Below are positions 36,782-44,069 of a DNA stretch of 64,000 nt, piece after piece (the stretch's first letter is position 1; each line of letters opens with the position of its first letter). The notes beneath the pieces were generated by a model. It worked only from the letters and a program-made list of their open reading frames with translations. It was not told where the DNA came from and did no database searches. Where the stretch lies: assembly GCF_004366595.1 (NCBI RefSeq), contig NZ_SORE01000011.1:124001-188000 (forward strand), read 5' to 3'. Position numbers and translations under genes: made by a program. This DNA is from Paraburkholderia rhizosphaerae (lineage in GTDB: Bacteria > Pseudomonadota > Gammaproteobacteria > Burkholderiales > Burkholderiaceae).

Positions 36782-37387
36782 CTATATCCATTTAGGCACA
36801 TCGATACGTGTCTGGCGATGTAACGACTCAATCAATTCGCTTGGGTCACTATGGATAGCGATGGATTCACGATGGGCGGACGGCAGAAATCTCTGCTCAA
36901 CCATGTGATCGATGAAACCCATGAAGGGCATGAAGAAGTTCGCAGTGTTCAACAGACCCAAAGGCTTGTCGATTTCTTGCAACTGGTTCATCGTCCAGGC
37001 TTCCATCACTTCTTCAATCGTTCCGATTCCTCCGGGTAATGCAATGAATGCATCAGCAAGCTCGACCATCCGCTCCTTGCGTTTTCTTAGCGTCGATGCA
37101 ATCTCGCAATGAGTCAGCGTCGAATGCGAATGGCCGCGCAGATGCAGGCTCTCTGTAATGACGCCGTGCACCAGGCCTCCCGCCGATATTGCCGCATCGG
37201 CTACGGCACCCATCAAGCCTTTGGTCGTCCCGCCATACACCACCTTTATGCCTGCAGCTGCCAACGCCAGGCCGAGCTTGCGCGCATCCTGAGAGTATTG
37301 TTCCGAAGCGCCGAAGTTCGAGCCGCAAAAAACGGCGATGGCGCCGATTGCGCGCGACGGCATGTCAGTCAAGGTCTTCGCAGGCAT
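36782..37387 (-). CDS. LOG-family protein (TIGR00730 lysine decarboxylase-like fold)
   Basis: About 201 residues with the LOG signature: VFCGSNFG at the start of the Rossmann fold, VVYGGTTKGLMG, the RKRKERM segment and ALPGGIGTIEEV (PGGxGTxxE). LOG proteins are nucleotide 5'-monophosphate phosphoribohydrolases that release free bases, cytokinins in plants and some bacteria. ATG 37387 is chosen; its first bases overlap the stop of the azoreductase gene by 23 bp, so the two form an operon. Confidence 0.9.
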   Translation of the reverse strand: MPAKTLTDMPSRAIGAIAVFCGSNFGASEQYSQDARKLGLALAAAGIKVVYGGTTKGLMGAVADAAISAGGLVHGVITESLHLRGHSHSTLTHCEIASTLRKRKERMVELADAFIALPGGIGTIEEVMEAWTMNQLQEIDKPLGLLNTANFFMPFMGFIDHMVEQRFLPSAHRESIAIHSDPSELIESLHRQTRIDVPKWI

Positions 37388-38003
37388 GCTGAAATCCGAG
37401 TAAGTTGAAATGAGCCTGGAGCGCGTCATCGGCTACCCGACGGGCGGCGTCTACGGAATCCGCGCGCGCTCCCGTTCCCTCTACCGTAAAGAAGCTCAGG
37501 TTGTGAAGTCCGATCGACGCCAGAATGCTCTTAAGGTAGGGTGTCAGGAAATCCGGCTGATGAGCATTCGCTCCGGAAAAGCGTCCGCCGGACGCTACCG
37601 CGATGTACACAGGTCGATCGTGCAGCAAGCCCTGCTTGCCAGAGGTCGTCATGGTGAATGTCCTTCGTGCACGAACCACATGGTCGATCCAGGCCTTGAG
37701 AGAGGACGGCACGCTGAGATTGTGCATGGGCGTTCCTATGACCACCACATCTGCTCGCTCAAGCTCCGCGATCAACTCGTCGGACCTCGCGGAAGAACCC
37801 GTTCCGCATCGTCCTGCATCGCATGAATGCTGCATGAACGCGTACTCCGCATCGACGTGTGGTAGTGCTCCATCGCCGAGTGCGCGTACGACCAGATCGG
37901 CATTGGGATTCCAATGAAACAGCATGTCGACGATTTTCCTCGAAAGCCTTTGACTCTCTGAAAACTCTCCTCGAGAACTGAATGTGAGATGCAGGATGTT
38001 CAT
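37365..38003 (-). CDS. FMN-dependent NADH-azoreductase / flavodoxin-fold reductase
   Basis: A 212-residue flavodoxin-like protein. MNILHLTFSSRGEFSESQRL is the first strand and FMN-phosphate loop; VVVIGTPMHNLSVPSSLKAW contains the P-M-x-N-x-x-x-P motif of AzoR; VAVASGG-type strands follow (IAVASGGRFSG). AzoR enzymes reduce quinones and azo compounds with NAD(P)H. It is transcribed divergently from the MocR regulator gene, with a candidate operator in between, and may be a regulatory target. Confidence 0.88.
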   Translation of the reverse strand: MNILHLTFSSRGEFSESQRLSRKIVDMLFHWNPNADLVVRALGDGALPHVDAEYAFMQHSCDAGRCGTGSSARSDELIAELERADVVVIGTPMHNLSVPSSLKAWIDHVVRARRTFTMTTSGKQGLLHDRPVYIAVASGGRFSGANAHQPDFLTPYLKSILASIGLHNLSFFTVEGTGARADSVDAARRVADDALQAHFNLLGFQHACEDLD

Positions 38004-38107
38004 CTACGTGGATTCCAAAGTTCGGTTTCGCGGCAGCGGTACTGCTTTCCTCTGACACGCCTTGATCGCTTGATGAAGGCATGGCATGGGAATACTCTAA
38101 GGATGGA

Positions 38108-38129
38108 ATGGTCCAACTAACAGAACCAT
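38108..38129. promoter_or_regulatory. Candidate MocR operator, copy 1
   Basis: TGGTCCA and AGAACCAT separated by six bases (imperfect inverted repeat) lie between the divergent azoreductase and MocR genes. The same pair of half-sites, on the other strand, occurs at 39759-39780 before the CMD/SugE operon. Confidence 0.55.
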
Positions 38130-38286
38130 GAATTGAGTCTTCGTATAGACCATGATGACGACTTCGAAATGAATAGCGGACAATGCCGAAGCGGCAGACA
38201 AAACTGTCATTGCTGCGAGCAGCATGAGACGCCTGTTTCGCATGCCATGGTTCAATCCTTTTTCAGACGCGCAGACGCGACCGCTC

Positions 38287-39708
38287 ATGGTCAAATTGAA
38301 GACATCGATTGTTTCGCCGCTCGATCTCACCGCAGATACTCCGCTCTATCGCCAGATCTATGAGCGTCTTGTGGCGGTCATCGCGGATGGCACGCTCAAG
38401 CCCGGCGACCGAATACCCTCCGCGCGCGCCCTGACGACCGAACTGGGTCTGGCCCGGGGCACGGTGAATACTGCGTATGAGCTACTGGCCGCCGAAGGAT
38501 ATGTCGTCTCGCGAGGTCAGGCGGGAACCATCGTCACGCCCAGCCTCCGGGCGCGGATTCCGACACGCGAAGTGCAGCCGAAGTTGAAGGCCGTGCCAGA
38601 GGCGCCCAGCTTTCGACCCGATTCCATCTTGCCTTTCCAGATGGGCTTGCCTGCACTTGACATGTTTCCCCGAAAAATTTGGGCCCGGCTGGGCGCGAAC
38701 CGGATTCGTGCCATGCAAGCGTCCGACATGGTTCACCCGCCGGTGTGTGGTCTGGAGGAGCTTCGCGGGGCTATCGCGACATACCTTCAGGTCGCGCGCG
38801 GGATTAAGTGCGCCCCAACGCAGGTGTTCGTAACATCAGGCTATCGTCACTCGATCGAACTCATCTCTCACGCGCTATTCGACGCGGGCGATCAGGTGTG
38901 GTACGAAAATCCGGGATACCCCCCGACCCGGCAGTTGATGGGTATGCTCAATCTGAGCGGAGTTCCCATTCCGGTGGACGAAGAAGGAATAGATGTTGCC
39001 CGCGGCATTGAACTCGCACCCCGCGCGCGGGCGGCGATCGTGACTCCCGCCCATCAAAGCCCTTTATGCGTAACACTGTCGTTGCCCCGCCGTCTGGCCT
39101 TGCTGGAATGGGCTGCGCGAAACAAAGGATGGATCATCGAAGATGACTACGATGGCGAATATCGCTATGTCAGCCGGCCCTTGCCAGCGCTGAAAAGTCT
39201 GGATGGAAACGGAAGAGTCCTTTATGCAGGCACTTTCAGCAAGGTGCTGATGCCGAGCCTTCGACTCGCGTATCTGGTCGTCCCCGACACGCTCGTCGAA
39301 CGATTCGAGGAGGTCGTTCACACGCTTGGCACAGGCACGTCCCACCTTGTTCAGGCAATGGTGACATCGTTCATGAGAGAGGGGCACTTTGCACGGCATA
39401 TTCAGCGAATGCGCCGGCTATATGCTGAACGACGCGATGCAACGGTTGCAGGTCTGGAAAGCGTTCTGCGTAACTATGTCGACATCGATGCACAACCTGG
39501 CGGCATGCATCTGATCTTGCGTCTGCGCGGTCGCCGTTCGGACCGCCGGCTCGTTGCGAGTATGGGTGAAAACGGCCTGTACGCCGAAGCACTTTCGGAT
39601 TGGGGCGACGGACGCCAAGTCGGATCGGCGCTGCTCGTCGGCTTCACGAACGTTGACAGTCAGGCAACCGCGGCGCAACTCGGCAAGCGAATCCTGGCGC
39701 TGATGTGA
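38287..39708 (+). CDS. MocR/PdxR-type transcriptional regulator (GntR-HTH plus aminotransferase fold)
   Basis: About 473 residues. A GntR winged helix (residues about 10-80: LYRQIYERLVAVIADG, LKPGDRIPSARALTTEL, ARGTVNTAYELLAAEG) is followed by a class I aminotransferase-like domain whose PLP lysine is in YAGTFSKVLMPSLR. VFVTSGYRHSIELI and IIEDDYDGEYRY are further family motifs. Such regulators respond to PLP or amino compounds. The start at 38287 is preferred over upstream in-frame codons because the HTH then begins normally. It is flanked on both sides by the shared operator-like repeat. Confidence 0.9.
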   Translation: MVKLKTSIVSPLDLTADTPLYRQIYERLVAVIADGTLKPGDRIPSARALTTELGLARGTVNTAYELLAAEGYVVSRGQAGTIVTPSLRARIPTREVQPKLKAVPEAPSFRPDSILPFQMGLPALDMFPRKIWARLGANRIRAMQASDMVHPPVCGLEELRGAIATYLQVARGIKCAPTQVFVTSGYRHSIELISHALFDAGDQVWYENPGYPPTRQLMGMLNLSGVPIPVDEEGIDVARGIELAPRARAAIVTPAHQSPLCVTLSLPRRLALLEWAARNKGWIIEDDYDGEYRYVSRPLPALKSLDGNGRVLYAGTFSKVLMPSLRLAYLVVPDTLVERFEEVVHTLGTGTSHLVQAMVTSFMREGHFARHIQRMRRLYAERRDATVAGLESVLRNYVDIDAQPGGMHLILRLRGRRSDRRLVASMGENGLYAEALSDWGDGRQVGSALLVGFTNVDSQATAAQLGKRILALM

Positions 39709-39758
39709 TCGACGCGACTTGCGCGAGAACAATCATGGCATAGCCCGGATGCAAGTTT

Positions 39759-39780
39759 ATGGTTCTTTTGGACTGGACCA
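39759..39780. promoter_or_regulatory. Candidate MocR operator, copy 2
   Basis: ATGGTTCT and TGGACCA half-sites about 50 bp upstream of the CMD-family gene; the reverse complement matches the repeat at 38108-38129 with one extra spacer base. Confidence 0.55.
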
Positions 39781-39829
39781 GGTTGAGACAAGATGAAGCC
39801 TCTTAAACGATCAGTCAGAGAGGTTCTTC

Positions 39830-40288
39830 ATGACTCAACGCATCAACTACATCAAGGCGTCGCCGGAACCATATCGGGCGTTTGGCGAAGTACATTCGAT
39901 ACTTCAGAAATGCGGCCTTGCGACGGATCTGATCAACCTCGTATATCTGCGCGTCTCGCAGATCAATGGATGCGCCTTCTGCATCGATATGCACACACGA
40001 GACCTGAAGAAGCTCGGGGTATCGGACGAGAAGCTCACCTTTTTGCAGGTATGGCACGACGCCGGCACGCTGTTCGACAGGCGCGAGAAAGCAGCGATCG
40101 CCTGGGCGGAAGTGGTCACGCGTGTGGCTGCAACGCACGCCCCCGATGACGCTTATCAAGCGGCGGCGGCCGAATTCGATGACAAGGAACTCGCCGACCT
40201 CACCTATGCGATCAGCCTGATGAACGCTTTCAATCGTCTTGGCATCGCCTTCCGCACCACCCCCGCCGCGGCTTACGCTAAAGCCTGA
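39830..40288 (+). CDS. Carboxymuconolactone decarboxylase / AhpD-family protein
   Basis: A 152-residue all-helical protein with the AhpD-like redox motif CAFCIDMH (CxxC plus His) at residues about 44-51. The flanking LVYLRVSQINGCAFC and a C-terminal half with KAAIAWAEVVTRVA are also typical. These proteins are peroxidatic or thiol-disulfide enzymes. First gene of a rightward operon with sugE and the cysteine hydrolase, preceded by the candidate MocR operator. Such CMD genes next to MocR regulators are common in proteobacteria. Confidence 0.9.
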   Translation: MTQRINYIKASPEPYRAFGEVHSILQKCGLATDLINLVYLRVSQINGCAFCIDMHTRDLKKLGVSDEKLTFLQVWHDAGTLFDRREKAAIAWAEVVTRVAATHAPDDAYQAAAAEFDDKELADLTYAISLMNAFNRLGIAFRTTPAAAYAKA

Positions 40289-40318
40289 CATCGCACATCC
40301 TGTACGGAGTTTTCACTG

Positions 40319-40630
40319 ATGGCATGGCTACTACTTGGCCTGGCAGGCGTGCTTGAGATCGCTTTCGCCTTTGCGATGAAGGCTTCAGACGGCTTCACGC
40401 GACTGACGCCCGGGCTGCTTACGGTCGCGACCGGGCTGTCGAGCGTGATTCTTCTTTCGGTGGCGCTTCGTACAGTGCCGGTCGGGACCGGTTACGCCGT
40501 GTGGACCGGAATCGGGGCGGCGGGTACGGCAATTCTTGGTATCGCTTTGCTTGGAGATTCGGCCGCACCGTTGCGGGTGTTTTTCATCCTGCTGATTCTC
40601 GGTGGCGTGATCGGACTCAAGTTCGCATGA
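40319..40630 (+). CDS. sugE: SMR-family exporter, SugE/Gdx type
   Basis: A 103-residue protein with four predicted membrane helices. The essential glutamate is in AGVLEIAFAF in helix 1. The Gdx/SugE-type features are LKYTH-like AMKASDGFTRLTP, PVGTGYAVWTGIGAAGTAILG and the C-terminal GVIGLKFA. This subtype exports guanidinium ions, or quaternary ammonium compounds in some cases. It lies 30 bp after the CMD gene. No guanidine riboswitch was recognised upstream. Confidence 0.92.
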   Translation: MAWLLLGLAGVLEIAFAFAMKASDGFTRLTPGLLTVATGLSSVILLSVALRTVPVGTGYAVWTGIGAAGTAILGIALLGDSAAPLRVFFILLILGGVIGLKFA

Positions 40631-40818
40631 ACGCGCTCGATACGCCCGTGACCGCCGACCTGCCGAAAGATCTGATCAATTTCCTGGGCACAGGATTTCT
40701 CACGACTCTTGTAAAAAAGCAGCGGCCGTACAGATCGCGCACTAAATCTATTTTCGGCAAGTGGCGGAGTCGCCTCTGGCCGGTTCGGCTCGCAGTTCAA
40801 CAGCGGAGATTTCGATGA
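40627..40818 (+). pseudogene. Truncated open frame coupled to sugE (63 aa)
   Basis: The ATG overlaps the sugE stop (ATGA at 40627-40630), the usual sign of translational coupling. It begins MNALDTPVTADLPKDLINFL and GTGFLTTLV, then turns into an Arg-rich tail and stops at 40818, overlapping the start of the next gene. The first 30 residues look like the start of a genuine enzyme, so this is probably the 5' end of a third operon gene lost by deletion. Confidence 0.45.
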
Positions 40819-41441
40819 CCAGCTATGACCCAAAGATCACAGCAGTTCTTTGCGTGGATCTCTACAACGACTTTCTGAGTGACGGAGGCAAGCTATTTCC
40901 GTGGATCAAGGACATCGCCGAAGAGAACAACATGATGGACAACCTTCGGACGATCGTACGAACGGCGCGTAACTCTGGCATCACGATCTTTCACGTGCCG
41001 CACCATCGTTGGGAGTCGGGCGACTACGTGAACTGGAAATATCCGTCGCCTTACCAACTTGGTGCCGCTGAGCGTCAAGCCTTTGCAAAGGGAACATGGG
41101 GCGGTACGTTTCACGATGAATTTCAGGTGCAACCAGGGGACATTGTTGCGACTGAGCACTGGGCATCCAGCGGCTTTCCAAATACCGATCTGGATCAACT
41201 GCTTAAGAGGAACTACAAGGAAAAGATCATCCTGATTGGCCTGCTTGCGAACACCTGCCTTGAAGCGACGGGCCGCATCGGGATGGAACTTGGCTATCAC
41301 GTAACTCTCGTTCGAGATGCGACCTCTGCGCGCTCACATGAAGCACTTCGCGCTGCCATGGATATTAATGGCCCCACTTACGCCCATGAAGTATTGACAA
41401 CCAGGGAATTGATCGCTGCCATCACAAGCAATGCGACATGA
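40815..41441 (+). CDS. Isochorismatase-like cysteine hydrolase
   Basis: 208 residues. ATG 40815 with CGGAG upstream. The catalytic Asp is in VLCVDLYNDF (Asp15), and the nucleophilic Cys is Cys148 in LLANTCLEATGR, followed by the cis-peptide region. At the place of the usual catalytic Lys (TKHxxSAF) this protein has VATEHWASSGF, so the lysine is replaced. It may hydrolyse a small amide or ring compound, linked functionally to the CMD and SugE genes before it. Confidence 0.85.
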   Translation: MTSYDPKITAVLCVDLYNDFLSDGGKLFPWIKDIAEENNMMDNLRTIVRTARNSGITIFHVPHHRWESGDYVNWKYPSPYQLGAAERQAFAKGTWGGTFHDEFQVQPGDIVATEHWASSGFPNTDLDQLLKRNYKEKIILIGLLANTCLEATGRIGMELGYHVTLVRDATSARSHEALRAAMDINGPTYAHEVLTTRELIAAITSNAT

Positions 41442-41982
41442 GAGACTCGCTTAGAGTGGCGGCGCCGGTAAGGTCTAGGATCGGCATGCGCCGACCATCA
41501 TCGGATTCCGAGTGCGGATGGCCTGCCCGGGCTTTGTCACGTTCATGGAAGCTTTCGCTTGCCCGAACGCACGCAGATCTTTCTGTCCTCCCGCCTTTTG
41601 AGCGATCGCATCAACAGGTGACGCGTTGCACCACAATCGCCAACGTGACAAAGCCCTGTGGGGTGGTGCGTTAGTTCAACGCAGTGACTTGCAGTCGCGA
41701 TGCTCAGTTGCAAAAGACCCAGTCCTTCCGGTTGGTATCTTCGGTGCCACGCAACACTCAACCCGCATGGGACGCGGTGCAGCGCCCAGCGAGGATATGG
41801 AATTTACTTTCCGTTGCGCCCGAGCAAGTACCTGAGGTGAAATCGCGCAATGGCGGCGAACGGCAGTTGTACGACTAAATGCTGTCGTTGCAGCCTCCAC
41901 TTGTGAACGGCAGTTCCGGGTCGAAGATTGACCACTCCACCAAGCGCAGAATCGATCTCCCTTCGTTGAAGAGGAGATTGTC
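41442..41982. other. Gene-free stretch, possible mobile-element debris
   Basis: About 540 bp. Minus-strand frames are shadow-like. A plus-strand piece ending VTKPCGVVR at about 41671 may be the tail of a lost gene, but I cannot assign it. No clear ends of an insertion sequence. Confidence 0.4.
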
Positions 41983-42609
41983 ATGGAACCGCTTAATTCT
42001 TCCGGCGCTCGTCGGGTGCCGTGGAACAAGGGGAGGCTGACCGGCCAGAAGCCTCCGCTGAAGCTTCGAGAAATCTGGGCAATTCGAACGAGGCTGCAGA
42101 TGTCGTCCAACGCTCGCGAGTTGGCGATGTTCAACCTTGCGATCGACAGTAAGCTTCGAGCGTGCGATTTAACGCGCCTGCAAGTGCAGGACGTCTACAT
42201 GGGAGGTCATGTGGTAGCTCGCGCGACTTTCATGCAGCAGAAAACACATCGACCAGTGCAGTTCGAGATCACGGAGCAGACTCGTCAAAGTGTCTCTGCC
42301 TGGATTTCGGCGCGGGGATTGACGCCTGCCGACTATTTGTTTCCAAGTCGACTGCATGCCTCAGCGCACGTGTCGACGCGCCAGTATGCGCGCATCGTCC
42401 ATCGTTGGGTCGGGTCGATCGGGCTCGATGACACCGCGTACGGAACGCACACCATGCGACGAACGAAAGCGTCGTTGATCTATCGACGCACTAAGAACTT
42501 GCGCGCGGTTCAACTGCTCTTGGGCCATACAAAAATCGAAAGCACCGTGCGATATCTCGGGATCGAGGTAGACGATGCTCTCGAAATGGCTGAGCAAACC
42601 GAAGTGTGA
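41983..42609 (+). CDS. Short tyrosine recombinase (208 aa)
   Basis: A catalytic-domain-only tyrosine recombinase: Arg in DSKLRACDLTRL, Lys around QQKTHRPVQF, HxxR in THTMRRTKASLI, His in LLLGHTKIESTV and the nucleophilic Tyr in RYLGIEVDD. A short N-terminal part, RRVPWNKGRLTGQKPPLKL, is conserved in this widespread proteobacterial type, which usually lies alone near other mobile DNA. No dif-like site was found next to it. Confidence 0.9.
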   Translation: MEPLNSSGARRVPWNKGRLTGQKPPLKLREIWAIRTRLQMSSNARELAMFNLAIDSKLRACDLTRLQVQDVYMGGHVVARATFMQQKTHRPVQFEITEQTRQSVSAWISARGLTPADYLFPSRLHASAHVSTRQYARIVHRWVGSIGLDDTAYGTHTMRRTKASLIYRRTKNLRAVQLLLGHTKIESTVRYLGIEVDDALEMAEQTEV

Positions 42610-43097
42610 TCACCGGTGGCCGGCGAGCGTGCGCTTGTCGGCCATCAAGCGACATTCACTCGCACCGTCGCTCGGTCACTCCGGCGTCGGTATTGCACCG
42701 ATGATCGGCCATTCCCTCCGGTGACCGTCGGTCTGCGAAAAGACAAAGAGTTTCCAATGTTTCCGCCGGGGGGCGCGCCGAGGCCATTAGGGAAAAATCA
42801 CCCGCTGCGACCTGGCGCGCCGGAGAAATGGACGCGAAATCGACCTGGTCCAACAGGCTCGCGGTGGCCCGGCGCTAGGGAAGCAGGGGGTGCCCAGGCC
42901 GCGCCCAGGCCGCGCTGTGCAGCTTAGGCATCCGGTAAGACATCAACATTTCAATCGCTCTTCGCCGCTGCTTCTCACGCTTGCACGCGTCGGTCCGGGA
43001 CAGGATAGAAGACGCGTCGCGAACCTTTTGTCGCCCGTCAATATGTCACCCATTATGAGAACGATGCCGACCTGTCCGCGACATGTGACAGGAACGT
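42610..43097. other. Gene-free stretch
   Basis: About 490 bp downstream of the recombinase and downstream of apbE; GC-rich with no protein-like frame. I see no repeat or RNA gene. Confidence 0.45.
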
Positions 43098-44069
43098 TCA
43101 TCCATTGGAAAAGCAGCCCGTTCCAATTGCCCTCAAACCTTTGCCCTCACGTACAAGTAAAAGCGCATTCAGCCGTTTGCGGCGGGCGAACTGTACCCCG
43201 TGCTTCTCGCCTAACACCATAAGCGCAGTTGCATATGCGTCGGCGTCCATGCATGTGTCTGCGAGCACCGTCACTGAGGCGATCCCGTTCCTCAAGGGCG
43301 CACCTTTGCGAGGGTCCATCGTGTGCGAAGTGCGCGTGCCCTCGTATTCACTCCAGTGTCGATAGTCGCCCGAAGTCGCAATCGCAATATCAGTGACTTC
43401 AATCACCGCGAACGCCTCCCTGCGGGTATATTCCGGCCGCTCGATGGCGAGTGCCCAGGAAGACCCGGTTGGCTTCGTGCCGCGTGCGCGCATCTCACCG
43501 TCAATTCCGACGAGCCATGATTGAATGCCCTTGTGCTCCATCACACGGCCCAGCTCATCGACCCCAAAGCCCTTCGCAATTCCGCACAGGTCGAGCTTCA
43601 CCGGCGCCCGCTTGCGGGCGCGACTTTGCGCGACGTCGACCTCGAGTATTTCGCCGATCGGCCGATGCGGCCTTCCTCCTAGCAGGCTCGACATGCCCGG
43701 CTGGCCAACACCTCCCGGACCGAACCCCCACCGGTCAACCAGGTCACCGAGGCCGGCGTTAAAGGCGTTATCGGTTTCACGGCCGATCTCGGTTGCACGA
43801 ACCAGCACCTTTGCAAGGTTGGCGGATATCGGCACCCAGACATCGACACTCGCCTTGTTAAGGCATGTAAGGTCCGAGCTTGCCTTCCAGTTCGACATCT
43901 CCTGGTCAACGGCTTGCACCGCCCTTTCGAGCCCGGCCGCAAGCGACCGATGATCGAGGTCCGCTGGCGCGTAACATTGCGCACTGTAGCGAGTGCCCAT
44001 CGTTGCACCGCTGAACGTGTGGCGGCAAAGATCACTTGCCCGCTGGTTCTCAATAGACGTCTTCGACAT
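43098..44069 (-). CDS. apbE: FAD:protein FMN transferase
   Basis: 323 residues. ApbE attaches FMN to a Thr or Ser of extracytoplasmic proteins. Motifs: TFSGATMGTRYSAQ near the N-terminus, LDLCGIAKGFGVDE (nucleotide-binding), GIDGEMRARG, ATSGDYRHW, SHTMDPRKGAPL (metal and FAD site) and ADTCMDADAYATAL. No signal peptide is evident. It is the last gene of a leftward operon with the PepSY/flavodoxin reductase and a DUF2271 protein that contains a candidate flavinylation site. Overlaps the preceding gene by 20 bp. Confidence 0.93.
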   Translation of the reverse strand: MSKTSIENQRASDLCRHTFSGATMGTRYSAQCYAPADLDHRSLAAGLERAVQAVDQEMSNWKASSDLTCLNKASVDVWVPISANLAKVLVRATEIGRETDNAFNAGLGDLVDRWGFGPGGVGQPGMSSLLGGRPHRPIGEILEVDVAQSRARKRAPVKLDLCGIAKGFGVDELGRVMEHKGIQSWLVGIDGEMRARGTKPTGSSWALAIERPEYTRREAFAVIEVTDIAIATSGDYRHWSEYEGTRTSHTMDPRKGAPLRNGIASVTVLADTCMDADAYATALMVLGEKHGVQFARRKRLNALLLVREGKGLRAIGTGCFSNG

